From NCBI GenBank assembly GCA_934692295.1, contig CAKUTL010000032.1, positions 1 to 17,612 of the forward strand: DNA of 17,612 nucleotides, in the 5' to 3' direction. Made by a program: the position numbers and the translations under genes. Positions 1-6,621 of the stretch are shown one piece after another (within the stretch, counting starts at the first letter, position 1; each line of letters opens with the position of its first letter). This DNA comes from an uncultured Candidatus Melainabacteria bacterium. Lineage in GTDB: Bacteria; Cyanobacteriota; Vampirovibrionia; Gastranaerophilales; Gastranaerophilaceae. Under the pieces are notes generated by a model, which was given only the letters and a program-made list of their open reading frames with translations, was not told the DNA's origin and did not search any database.

Positions 1-159
1 TATAGCACAAATAAATACAACCAAGGCACAATCTCAAAACTTGATTTGATACAAGTAAAAGAAAATGTTCTATTTACCGACAAACAAGTTGTAAATGATA
101 AAATCAACTGCTACGTAAATTACATCGGATTATATAAAGCAGTTGGAACACAATTATAA
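1..159 (+). CDS. C-terminal fragment of a TolC/NodT-family outer-membrane efflux protein
   Basis: The frame is open from base 1 to the TAA at 157-159 and encodes the last 52 residues of a protein that begins outside the window. The pattern YxxNKYNQGTISKLDLIQVKE, then a long helix, then YIGLYKAVG near the stop, matches the last coiled-coil helices of outer-membrane efflux proteins, which typically end in 'Y..G..S..DLL.AQ' and 'a.v.LYKALGGG'. In that family the trimer forms the outer-membrane and periplasmic tunnel of RND or ABC efflux and type I secretion pumps. A strong hairpin terminator at 204-231 ends the transcript, so this is probably the last gene of an efflux operon lying to the left. 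It supports a diderm host. The exact subfamily cannot be told from 52 residues. Confidence 0.72.
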   Translation, partial: YSTNKYNQGTISKLDLIQVKENVLFTDKQVVNDKINCYVNYIGLYKAVGTQL

Positions 160-203
160 ACACATATATATTATTTAATCTTAATCATATTTTTACTTAC
201 TAT

Positions 204-231
204 AGCCGACTCAATTCCCAGTCGGCTTTTC
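204..231 (+). terminator. Rho-independent terminator after the efflux gene
   Basis: AGCCGACT (204-211) pairs perfectly with AGTCGGCT (220-227) across an 8-base loop, and the stem runs straight into a T-run. It lies 45 bases after the efflux stop codon and between convergent genes. There is no T-run on the opposite strand, so it should work mainly for the + strand gene. Confidence 0.85.
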
Positions 232-315
232 ATTTTAAAAATTTATATAAACAAGAAAGATAAAGTTATTTAGAGAATTTAACAATAAAATATAAAATAT
301 CTTGTGTTAAAACAA

Positions 316-1686
316 TTATACTCTACCGTACATATCTTCATAACGAACAATATCATCTTCTGATAAAATATCGCCTTTTTGAATTTCAATAATTTCCAAA
401 TCTTCCTCAAAAGGATTTTGTAAAGAATGAATTGCTTTTACTGCAATATCAATACTATGACCAGGTGAAAGTATTCTATCTTTTCCCTCTAAAACAACTT
501 TTGCCATGCCGGAAAGAACCACCCAGTGTTCACTTCTATAATTATGAGATTGAACAGACAATTTTTGTCCTGGATTTACGTGAATAATTTTTGTTTGAAA
601 ACCTTTACCTTCAGCAATTACAGTATAAAAACCCCACGGACGATATACTGTTTTATGAACCTTTTGAGTTCCATCATGTTGTTGTTTCAAGGTTTCATAA
701 ACTTGTTTTACTTCATCTGTTTTATCCTTTTTACAAGCTAAAATAGCATCTTCCGTTTCAACAATAACAGTATCTTCAAGACCAATTGTTGCAACAAGTT
801 TTGAAGAAGAATAAACCAAAGAATTCTTTGAATCCTTGTCTAAAACATGCCCGACAAAGACATTATTATTTTCATCTTTTGGACTAATTTCATAAATAGA
901 TTTCCAAGAACCCAAATCTTTCCAATCAGATTTCAATTCCACCATTACAATATTGGAACTTTTCTCCATAACGGCATAATCGATTGAAATATTTGGCATC
1001 TTATCAAATTCTGTGAATGAGATAGATTTTTCAGAAAAATCTATATTCTTAATAACTGAATCAATTTCAGGACAATATTTCTTAAATTCTTTTATTATCG
1101 TTGATGCTTTAAACATAAAAATTCCAGAATTCCAGAAATAATTTCCATTTTGAATATATTTTTCAGCAGTTTGTCTATTTGGTTTTTCAACAAAACTTAC
1201 AACTTTTTCATTTTCAGCACAGATATAACCATAACCTGTTTCAGGATAGTTTGGTTTTATACCAAAAGTTACTATAAAACCCTCATTTGCAAAATGTTCA
1301 GCATCTTTGATTGTTTGAGTAAATTTTTCAGTATCGTTGATTTGTAAATCAGATGGAACAACGAGGATTACGTCATCATCTTCAAAATTTTCAACGATAT
1401 ATTTAACGCTTAAAGCAATAGCAGGAGCAGTATTTTTTGAAATAGGTTCAGCAAGAATAACTGTATCCTCACTCAACTTTGAAAGTTGCATCTTAATATT
1501 TGAATGGTGTTTTGAATTAGTAACACTAATAATATTCTTAGCCGGAATAAAATTATTTAAACGTTCAAAAGTTGTTTGTAAAAGACTTTTATCAGCATTC
1601 AAAGTTAGAAGTTGTTTTGGATACAACTCTCTTGATAGTGGCCATAATCTGCTACCTGATCCGCCGGCTAAAATTACTCCAAACAT
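316..1686 (-). CDS. manC: Mannose-1-phosphate guanylyltransferase / mannose-6-phosphate isomerase (type II PMI-GMP)
   Basis: A 456-residue bifunctional enzyme of GDP-mannose synthesis in the cytoplasm: it isomerises fructose-6-P to mannose-6-P and joins mannose-1-P to GTP. The N-terminal nucleotidyltransferase carries the signature LAGGSGSRLWPLSRE.YPKQ (about residues 6-25) and FVEKP (165-169). The C-terminal cupin (about 345-455) has PWGFY, PGQKLS.Q.H and the EHW metal-binding segment of type II phosphomannose isomerases. Length is normal for ManC/CpsB/AlgA. The ATG follows AAGGAG by six bases, which fixes the start. It appears monocistronic. The downstream strand ends against the convergent efflux gene. 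No phosphomannomutase or GDP-mannose-using gene is next to it, so the product may feed capsule, LPS or exopolysaccharide made elsewhere. The alternative symbols cpsB/algA depend on pathway. Confidence 0.95.
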   Translation of the reverse strand: MFGVILAGGSGSRLWPLSRELYPKQLLTLNADKSLLQTTFERLNNFIPAKNIISVTNSKHHSNIKMQLSKLSEDTVILAEPISKNTAPAIALSVKYIVENFEDDDVILVVPSDLQINDTEKFTQTIKDAEHFANEGFIVTFGIKPNYPETGYGYICAENEKVVSFVEKPNRQTAEKYIQNGNYFWNSGIFMFKASTIIKEFKKYCPEIDSVIKNIDFSEKSISFTEFDKMPNISIDYAVMEKSSNIVMVELKSDWKDLGSWKSIYEISPKDENNNVFVGHVLDKDSKNSLVYSSSKLVATIGLEDTVIVETEDAILACKKDKTDEVKQVYETLKQQHDGTQKVHKTVYRPWGFYTVIAEGKGFQTKIIHVNPGQKLSVQSHNYRSEHWVVLSGMAKVVLEGKDRILSPGHSIDIAVKAIHSLQNPFEEDLEIIEIQKGDILSEDDIVRYEDMYGRV

Positions 1687-1722
1687 TCAAAGCTCCTTAT
1701 TCAAAATTACCTTTCGCCAAGT

Positions 1723-1750
1723 ATTATACTATATCAAGAGTATAAAACAA
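1723..1750 (-). promoter_or_regulatory. Candidate sigma-70 promoter of manC
   Basis: On the minus strand a perfect TATAAT (1728-1723) lies 16 bases after TTGTTT (1750-1745). The predicted start would give a short leader of about 30 bases containing the AAGGAG ribosome-binding site. The -10 is strong and the -35 weak (TTG only). Confidence 0.55.
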
Positions 1751-1823
1751 GTTTATAAAGTTAATAAGTCGATTATAAGGGAAATGGAACAGGTGAATAG
1801 GGGAAGAAGTTCGTTACGGTTAC

Positions 1824-1933
1824 GTCATTCTGAGGGATAAACCGAGGGAAGTTGAATAAAATATTACAAATCTCCCCGAATAATCTCTATCCGAACACCT
1901 AGGTTAGAGATCCTGAAACGAGTTCAGGATGAC
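1824..1933 (+). repeat. Structured GTCAT...ATGAC element, copy 1
   Basis: The ends GTCAT (1824-1828) and ATGAC (1929-1933) are inverted repeats. Inside, ATCTC (1883-1887) can pair with GAGAT (1907-1911), followed by an 8-bp hairpin ATCCTGAA/TTCAGGAT (1910-1917 with 1923-1930). The same plan is seen at 5329-5401, with compensating base changes in the stem. It resembles the GTCATTCTGAG...AATCTC repeats scattered through many bacterial genomes. No clear target duplication is seen here. Confidence 0.7.
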
Positions 1934-1951
1934 ATTTGCGATTAGTTCTTT

Positions 1952-1974
1952 CCCTCGCCCCTTGTGGGCGAGGG
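1952..1974. repeat. CCCTCGCCC/GGGCGAGGG hairpin repeat
   Basis: A perfect 9-bp stem (1952-1960 with 1966-1974) around a 5-base loop, followed by a GGTTAGGGAGAGGGG tail. A counterpart at 12579-12604 has a different but still fully paired stem. It is GC-rich compared with everything around it, as expected of REP-like palindromes, and no T-run follows. Confidence 0.65.
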
Positions 1975-1997
1975 TTAGGGAGAGGGGGACTTGTTCA

Positions 1998-2108
1998 GTT
2001 AGAGATACTTTGCTCCGTTCAGTATGACGAATGCGTTTAAGATTTATAGGGGTTCGGGGGTATATCCCCTGATAACTCGAGCCATTTGGTCATTCGTGTT
2101 TTTCTTTT
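1998..2108 (-). repeat. 111-bp repeat module A+D, copy 1 (inverted relative to 12616-12727)
   Basis: Read on the minus strand this matches 12616-12727 with about six substitutions and one indel. It starts AAAAGAAAAACACGAATGA, contains the CTCGAGT and CAGGGG..CCCCCGAACCC motifs, and ends in CGGAGCAAAGTATCTCTAAC. The first 67 bases also occur at 9763-9830. In this copy the small central hairpin has an A.A mismatch where the other two copies have a C-G pair. Confidence 0.8.
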
Positions 2109-2213
2109 TTCTAAAACATATAAGTAGAGGATGTTAAAATTAAGATATAATTATATTATGTCTATTATTTACTATAAGTATGGGTCAAATAAGAATTTTT
2201 AGGAGAATAGCTA

Positions 2214-3266
2214 TTGAAAAAGAATGTTTATATTTTATTGATAAGTATGTTTTTATTAAGTTATACTGGTTGTTATGCAGATACAGTAGATGTATTTTCT
2301 TCTTATTTTGCAGAAAATAAACAAGAATTAGTAGAAGTTGTAAATCCAGATTATACATATACCTATAAAACTCCTGATGGAAGAATTATTTTTAACAATC
2401 TTGAACAACCATTAAAATTTGATAGTGATTTAGCTATATATCAAAAAAGAGGAAAATATGGATTGGTAAATAAAAATGGTGATTTTGTAGTTGAGCCTAT
2501 ATATGATGTTATTTCGGATCTTCACGATGGAATGAGGGCTTTTTTGTTCCAAGATGCAAGCGGAATTGTAAAAATTGGATATTTTAATCAAAAAGGTGAA
2601 ATTGCAATCGAACCAATACCCGCTGATATTCATTTACAATCCGATTATTCGTATGACTATAATTTTTATAATGGATTAGCAATGTATAGAGATCCTAATA
2701 CAAATAAGTATGGATATATAAATAAATCTGGAAATTTAGTTATTCCAATAGTATATCAATGGGCAGAACCTTTTAAGGAAACTTTAGCTCCTGTTACTAT
2801 GGGGGATAAATATGGTTATATCGATACAACCGGTCAACTTGTCCTTCCTTATCAATATGTATTTGCGAATGCTTTTTCTGAAGGATTAGCAGCAGTATAT
2901 GATGGTAATGCTTGGGGATATATTGACCATTCTGGAAATTACGTTATTGAGCCTCAATTTGGAAGTTATGAAGGACATGACGGAGAAGATACGGCTAATC
3001 CATTTATAGATGGTTATGCAGCTGTATATTTGGGACAAGGTATGGCTGTATCTTATGAAACAAATGACGGTAAATTTGCACTAATTGATAAAGAAGGTAA
3101 TATTTTGAATGGTTTGGAATATGATTCATTGTGGTTGTCATATGACGAATTTGGAAAACCATATTATTCTGCTCAGTTAGATAACAAATCTTATAAACTT
3201 GATTCTAAAGGAAAAATTTTAGAAGTTGAGGATTTAGTTGAAGAAGAAAATCAAAATTTCTACTAA
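2214..3266 (+). CDS. Exported WG (KWG) repeat protein
   Basis: A 350-residue protein whose body is built from about six WG repeats: KYGLVNKNG, KIGYFNQKG, KYGYINKSG, KYGYIDTTG, AWGYIDHSG and a last KFALIDKEG, each followed by 'VIEP.Y' and acidic or aromatic spacing. Such repeats form beta-rich folds of unknown binding function, common in Bacteroidota, Bacillota and related gut bacteria. The N-terminus is a signal sequence (basic start, hydrophobic residues 5-16). Either C20 is lipidated (YTGC, a poor lipobox) or signal peptidase I cuts after CYA (residue 22). Translation starts at TTG 2214 with AGGAG eight bases upstream; no ATG fits better. The acidic tail EVEDLVEEENQ is unusual. It appears monocistronic, with a terminator at 3297. 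The molecular role is unknown; export and the repeats are clear. Confidence 0.85.
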   Translation: MKKNVYILLISMFLLSYTGCYADTVDVFSSYFAENKQELVEVVNPDYTYTYKTPDGRIIFNNLEQPLKFDSDLAIYQKRGKYGLVNKNGDFVVEPIYDVISDLHDGMRAFLFQDASGIVKIGYFNQKGEIAIEPIPADIHLQSDYSYDYNFYNGLAMYRDPNTNKYGYINKSGNLVIPIVYQWAEPFKETLAPVTMGDKYGYIDTTGQLVLPYQYVFANAFSEGLAAVYDGNAWGYIDHSGNYVIEPQFGSYEGHDGEDTANPFIDGYAAVYLGQGMAVSYETNDGKFALIDKEGNILNGLEYDSLWLSYDEFGKPYYSAQLDNKSYKLDSKGKILEVEDLVEEENQNFY

Positions 3267-3296
3267 TTTTTAATTCAAAGATTGTAATATTCACAT

Positions 3297-3324
3297 AGGT
3301 CGGATTTAATAAAACCGACCTTTT
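3297..3324 (+). terminator. Terminator of the WG-repeat gene
   Basis: AGGTCGG (3297-3303) pairs with CCGACCT (3315-3321) over an 11-base AT loop and is followed by TTTT. The GGTCGGATT core resembles the hairpin at 8213-8232, so this terminator may descend from a repeat. Confidence 0.8.
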
Positions 3325-3372
3325 ATTTTATAAAAAATCCTACAAACGTTTTATTATTATTTTAAATTAGTT

Positions 3373-3381
3373 TGTTATAAT
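3373..3381 (+). promoter_or_regulatory. Extended -10 promoter giving a leaderless start
   Basis: TG (3373-3374), one base, then a perfect TATAAT (3376-3381) form an extended -10 element. No good -35 is visible 16-18 bases upstream (TTATTA at best), which extended -10 promoters tolerate. Only six bases separate TATAAT from the ATG at 3388, so transcription would begin at or within a base or two of the start codon. Confidence 0.6.
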
Positions 3382-3387
3382 AATTTT

Positions 3388-4602
3388 ATGTTTGATTTAT
3401 CATCGCCAACGATATATATTCCGACAATTTTCATAGCTTTGGTTGCAATATTTGCTTCCATCTTCTATAAAGATGCAAAAAAAATTGTCAAAAAAAATAC
3501 GAAAGACTTACCTTATTACACTGAAATTTCTCTTTCTATGGGATATATAGACAGAAATGTTTTAGAAAACGGCAGATTTAAGTACAGGAATAATGTAAAT
3601 CCTGAAATCAAATATGACAACGATATGTACAACTCCTTACGTCATGCCGGAGTTTTGTACTCTATGTATTTGTATGAAATTTTAGGGCTTGAAAACAGAT
3701 ACCACGATGCAAGATTAAGAGCTTCTAAATATTTTGTAGAAAACTATATAAAAAAAATTGACGATATTCGTTATGCGGTAATTTCTAACCCTAAAGAAGA
3801 AGAATTAAATATAAATATTGCAAAATCCGGAGCTTCCGGCATTGCATTATGTGCTTTAGCCAATCTTTACAAAGAGGAAGAAATAGAATTAGATATTATT
3901 CGTGGTTTGGGAGAATTTATTTTATCACTGCAAAGCGAAGATGGTAACATTTATGCCTATTATGATTTAGATAAAAAAGTAATAAACAAAGAAGCAGAAG
4001 CAATATACTATCCCGCAGAAGCTGCTGCAGGATTGATGTATTTGTACGAAGTTGACCCTCAACAAAAATGGCTTGATGCAATCAAAAAGACTATTTTATA
4101 TTTAGTTAAAACTAGAAAAAAAATGGATTTAGATATACCATTCGACCATTGGTCTGTTTTAACTATTGAAAAATTATTCAAAGCAGATTTAGTTACCCCA
4201 TCAGAAAAAAATACAATGAGAGCCTACGCTGAACAAATGGCTATTCCAATGTTAAGCAATCAAATTACAAATAGAAATAACAGTTACTTTGGAGCTTTTA
4301 AAGATAATGTAAGACTTTGCAGTATAGGTACTATTATGGAAGGTATGGCTTCAATTTATTTCTGTACAGATAGTGAAGATTTGAGAAAAATACTTTTCAA
4401 ATCTATGTCTATTGGTAATTATTTTTTAAGTAAAACACAGGTAAAAACAGGAATTTTCGCCGGCGGACTTCCTAATTCCGCAAACTGGGTTAAACCGGGA
4501 GTTACTCCAAATGCCAGCGTAATAAGAATTGACAACGTCCAACACGTTGTTTCAGGTTGGTTGAAATTCCAAAAGATATTGGATATTACAGGTCTTTATT
4601 AA
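3388..4602 (+). CDS. Membrane-anchored helical-toroid protein, function unknown
   Basis: 404 residues. Residues about 7-27 (YIPTIFIALVAIFASIFY) form one membrane segment followed by a basic stretch (KDAKKIVKKNTK), so the rest could lie in the cytoplasm or the periplasm. The remainder is all-helical with the recurring pattern of (alpha/alpha)6 barrels: RHAGVLYSMYLYEIL, SGASGIALCALANLY, YYPAEAAAGLMYLYEVDP.QKW, HWSVLTIEKLF, and a last DNVQHVVSGWLKFQKIL. That architecture is shared by many glycoside hydrolases, lyases and epimerases. Clusters of Asp, His and Trp suit a carbohydrate-binding cleft, but I cannot name a family or catalytic pair. There is no ribosome-binding site before the ATG and a -10 box ends six bases upstream. 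Its last 17 bases overlap the 3' end of the convergent GGDEF gene. Confidence 0.75.
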   Translation: MFDLSSPTIYIPTIFIALVAIFASIFYKDAKKIVKKNTKDLPYYTEISLSMGYIDRNVLENGRFKYRNNVNPEIKYDNDMYNSLRHAGVLYSMYLYEILGLENRYHDARLRASKYFVENYIKKIDDIRYAVISNPKEEELNINIAKSGASGIALCALANLYKEEEIELDIIRGLGEFILSLQSEDGNIYAYYDLDKKVINKEAEAIYYPAEAAAGLMYLYEVDPQQKWLDAIKKTILYLVKTRKKMDLDIPFDHWSVLTIEKLFKADLVTPSEKNTMRAYAEQMAIPMLSNQITNRNNSYFGAFKDNVRLCSIGTIMEGMASIYFCTDSEDLRKILFKSMSIGNYFLSKTQVKTGIFAGGLPNSANWVKPGVTPNASVIRIDNVQHVVSGWLKFQKILDITGLY

Positions 4603-5248
4603 GCACAACTTGGTTTCTGCCGGAATTTTTAGCTTTATACAAAGCTGTATCGGCTTTTTCTAACAATTCTTCTTTTGTTGAAGTGTTTTCACCTAGCTGG
4701 CATGCTCCAATACTTACCGTAATATTAATATTTTTACCTTGATATTCAAGATTAAGAGTCTGAATTGTTTTTCTAAATCTTTCCAGAGGAATAATTGATT
4801 GGTCAATATCGGTTTCTGTAAGGATTACAACAAACTCTTCTCCACCATATCTAAATACCGTATCGGTTTTTCTAAAAGTTTGAAGAGCAGAATTGGCAAC
4901 CTGTTTCAAAATATAATCACCGCATTGATGTCCATAAGTATCATTCACAGATTTGAAATAATCGATGTCAAAAATAACAACAGTAAGTTTGTTGTTATAA
5001 CGTTTTGCACGCAAAAATTCTTTTTCATAAGTATTATCAAAACATCTTCTGTTTGATAACCCTGTAAGTTCATCTGTTTGTGATAAATATTTTGTTCTTG
5101 AATACATAAAATTTATCTGTCTGATAACTTCTAATTTATTTTCTTCCGGAACATCAAATGTTTGGATAATATGTTCGATATTTTGTTGGATTTCGTCTAA
5201 TACACCATCCGGAATATCAAAAGATAACTCTTCTAAATTTTCAACCAT
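4586..5248 (-). CDS. GGDEF diguanylate cyclase
   Basis: 220 residues. The C-terminal two thirds is a complete GGDEF domain: DELTGLSNRR (59-68), FDID.FK.VND.YGH (93-106) and the active-site GGEEF (135-139), the form able to make cyclic di-GMP from two GTP. An inhibitory-site RxxD (RKTD, 126-129) sits exactly five residues before GGEEF, so product feedback is likely. The N-terminal 55 residues are helical (QQNIEHIIQTF, KLEVIRQINFMYSR), with no membrane segment or known sensor, and probably act as a coiled-coil dimeriser. Start: ATG preceded by GAGGAG with four bases between, and a TATAAT lies at 5285-5280 on this strand. It is single and convergent with the 3388 gene. The cognate signal and target are not visible here. 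Confidence 0.93.
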   Translation of the reverse strand: MVENLEELSFDIPDGVLDEIQQNIEHIIQTFDVPEENKLEVIRQINFMYSRTKYLSQTDELTGLSNRRCFDNTYEKEFLRAKRYNNKLTVVIFDIDYFKSVNDTYGHQCGDYILKQVANSALQTFRKTDTVFRYGGEEFVVILTETDIDQSIIPLERFRKTIQTLNLEYQGKNINITVSIGACQLGENTSTKEELLEKADTALYKAKNSGRNQVVLNKDL

Positions 5249-5328
5249 AAAGCTCCTCTTACAGTTACTTTAACATAAAATTATACGGATAAAAACTCTT
5301 CTTTGTTGTTTGGATATTTTGCAAGTTT

Positions 5329-5401
5329 GTCATACTGAGTAAAGCGAAGTATCTCAATCCTATGCATTTGGCTAGAGATTCCGAACTAAATTCGGAATGA
5401 C
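5329..5401 (+). repeat. 73-bp structured GTCAT...ATGAC element bounded by 6-bp direct repeats
   Basis: GTCAT (5329-5333) and ATGAC (5397-5401) are the inverted ends. AAGTTT occurs immediately outside both ends (5323-5328 and 5402-5407), as a target duplication would. Inside are ATACT/AGTAT (5332-5336, 5348-5352), ATCTC/GAGAT (5351-5355, 5375-5379) and ATTCCGAA/TTCGGAAT (5378-5385, 5391-5398). It lies in the 329-base gap between the GGDEF and ThiE-like genes. The rest of that gap holds a degenerate CCTTC..GAAGG hairpin and AT-rich promoter sequence. Confidence 0.72.
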
Positions 5402-5423
5402 AAGTTTGTTGTTTAGATTAACC

Positions 5424-5456
5424 CTTCATCATAACCTTCAACCAATGGAGAAGGAT
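5424..5456. repeat. Degenerate CCTTC...GAAGG hairpin repeat
   Basis: CCCTTCATC, then AACCTTCAACC.ATGGAGAAGG, can form a short stem (CCTTC/GAAGG with an inner CCA/TGG). It looks like a decayed relative of the CCCTC(G/T)CCC hairpins at 1952 and 12579. Low information, so the relation is tentative. Confidence 0.4.
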
Positions 5457-5514
5457 TTATAGATTTTGGAGTTATATATTTTTTTTCGGTTATTTTTATT
5501 AAAAACTTTAATAA

Positions 5515-5546
5515 TTTACAAATTTGTTACAAAAAATTTATATGAT
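5515..5546 (+). promoter_or_regulatory. Possible promoter of the ThiE-like gene
   Basis: TTTACA (5515-5520, five of six -35 bases) precedes TATATG (5539-5544, 18-base spacing), with TATGAT at 5541-5546 as an overlapping alternative. The leader would be about 27 bases and contain AAGGA (5563-5567), ten bases before the ATG. No thiamine riboswitch fits in so short a leader. Confidence 0.35.
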
Positions 5547-5577
5547 AGTATTTAAGTACTAAAAGGACGATTTTATT

Positions 5578-6216
5578 ATGTGGGACAAACTGAAAGAACA
5601 ATTTAATCTTTTAAAACTTGAGAAAAAGAAGTTATGTCTTATTACAAATTCTGATAAATTCAAATCAAAAGATGAATTTTTAGATACAATAGCTTCTGCT
5701 CTTCAAGGTGGAGTTGATGTTGTTATGTTGAGAGAAACTATTCATCCTGATAATGTTATTGTTGAAATAGCTTCTAAAATAAGAATACTTTGCGATGAAT
5801 ATAACGCAACTTTTATTGTAAATAATCGTCCTGATATTGCAATGTTAACAGAAGCTGACGGAGTTCATCTTGGTCAAAATGATATAACCCCACACGATGC
5901 ACGCAAAATTTTAGGAGAAAATGCGATTATTGGTAAATCAACTCATAATCCTGAAGAAGTAATTAATGCAATAAATGAAGGAGTTGATTATATTACATTT
6001 GAACCAATCGCAAAGAATCAAAAAATTACAGAAGAATATATTTCATGGGTAAATGAAAATATTAATATTCCGGTATTTTTAGCAGGTGAAATCAATAAGA
6101 AAAATATAAATAATATTATTCAAAATGGAACAAAGAAAGTTGCACTAACAAATGCAATAATGTATGCCAAAATTCCAGAAGACATCGCCAGAAAAATTTT
6201 TAATTCTTTACCATAA
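5578..6216 (+). CDS. ThiE/TenI-like protein (thiamine phosphate synthase superfamily), altered motifs
   Basis: 212 residues with the TIM-barrel landmarks of thiamine phosphate synthase in order: LCLITNS (19-25), VVMLRET (48-54, family V.LR.K), FIVNNRPDIA (79-88, family FI.ND), ADGVHLGQND (93-102), IGKSTHN (118-124), and PVFLAGEI (165-172, family P..AIGGI). The phosphate-binding and closing segments depart from consensus: the usual YxxxGPxxPTxTK reads YITFEPIAKNQKI (138-150), the second Gly of GGI is Glu, and the Lys after LRE is Thr. It may be a divergent ThiE, a TenI-like aminase or transcription-related paralogue, or a protein with another substrate. No thiamine gene is near. Start: ATG with AAGGA ten bases before it. 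A bidirectional terminator follows. Confidence 0.75.
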   Translation: MWDKLKEQFNLLKLEKKKLCLITNSDKFKSKDEFLDTIASALQGGVDVVMLRETIHPDNVIVEIASKIRILCDEYNATFIVNNRPDIAMLTEADGVHLGQNDITPHDARKILGENAIIGKSTHNPEEVINAINEGVDYITFEPIAKNQKITEEYISWVNENINIPVFLAGEINKKNINNIIQNGTKKVALTNAIMYAKIPEDIARKIFNSLP

Positions 6217-6225
6217 ATAAAAAAG

Positions 6226-6256
6226 AAAGAACTCTAAAAAATTAGAGTTCTTTTTT
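6226..6256. terminator. Bidirectional terminator between convergent genes
   Basis: AAAGAACTCTAA (6226-6237) pairs with TTAGAGTTCTTT (6242-6253) around AAAA; A-runs lead in and T-runs follow, so it can end both the ThiE-like gene (+) and the murA operon (-). Confidence 0.88.
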
Positions 6257-6282
6257 CTACTACACTACTTTTCCTTCTACCA

Positions 6283-6621
6283 CTATAATTTTACATTTGG
6301 GCTTTCATATTCAATGCCCATATCTTTTAAGGTTTTGATAAAATTTTGAGCACAAATACGTTGAGCTTCTGGAGGTACAATTCTCAAAATTTCAACTGTT
6401 TTTGAAATTACTGGATCTTTATCGTACCAACGATTATTCGCATTTACTGGTTTAACCATTGCGTAAAATTTATCAATTGTTTCTTTTGAAACTTTTTCTT
6501 CAATTTTTTGCAAAAAGATTTCTGCTTGAGCTCTCAATTCGGTTTGATAATTTCTCAAAAGCTCAATTACTTCTAATAATAATGGGTCATGGTCGTACCA
6601 TCTCTTATAAGTAGGACTCAT
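6283..6621 (-). CDS. Small duplicated-domain protein translationally coupled to murA
   Basis: 112 residues, not recognised. It contains two copies of a helical unit starting RWYD(H/K)DP, residues 7-23 and 64-80 (RWYDHDPLLLEVIELLR and RWYDKDPVISKTVEILR), each followed by a second amphipathic helix (AEIFLQKIEEK; AQNFIKTLKDM). The two halves are joined by KFYAMVKPVNANN. There is no signal peptide, membrane segment or cysteine, so it is cytoplasmic. Its ATG lies inside the murA 3' end (17-base overlap in another frame), with GGAGGG eight bases upstream within murA, a typical coupled arrangement. The context suggests co-expression with peptidoglycan precursor synthesis, but no function can be assigned. 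Confidence 0.8.
   Translation of the reverse strand: MSPTYKRWYDHDPLLLEVIELLRNYQTELRAQAEIFLQKIEEKVSKETIDKFYAMVKPVNANNRWYDKDPVISKTVEILRIVPPEAQRICAQNFIKTLKDMGIEYESPNVKL

Larger units (their letters stand above)
1752..2108. repeat. Composite intergenic repeat island 1
   Basis: This fills most of the 527-base gap between manC and the WG-repeat gene. From left to right it holds: a degenerate copy of the TAATAAGTCG...TTATAAGG module also seen at 8023 and 9831; a purine-rich GGGAA..GGTGAATAGGGG stretch whose complement resembles 15240-15285 and 12955-12985; a structured GTCAT...ATGAC element; a CCCTCGCCC hairpin; and the 111-base module shared with 12616-12727. An open frame runs from manC's complement into the island on the + strand, but it is only a shadow. 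The remaining 100 bases up to 2213 are AT-rich leader with no clear motif apart from a TATAAT at 2146-2151. Confidence 0.8.

Noticed and set aside
1337..1840. 167-residue open frame on the + strand
   Set aside because: Antisense to manC for most of its length, then runs into repeat sequence; no ribosome-binding site and no recognisable protein.
5408..5577. TPP riboswitch before the ThiE-like gene
   Set aside because: No CUGAGA or ACC..GAUCUGG-type core was found; the likely promoter leaves a leader of under 30 bases.
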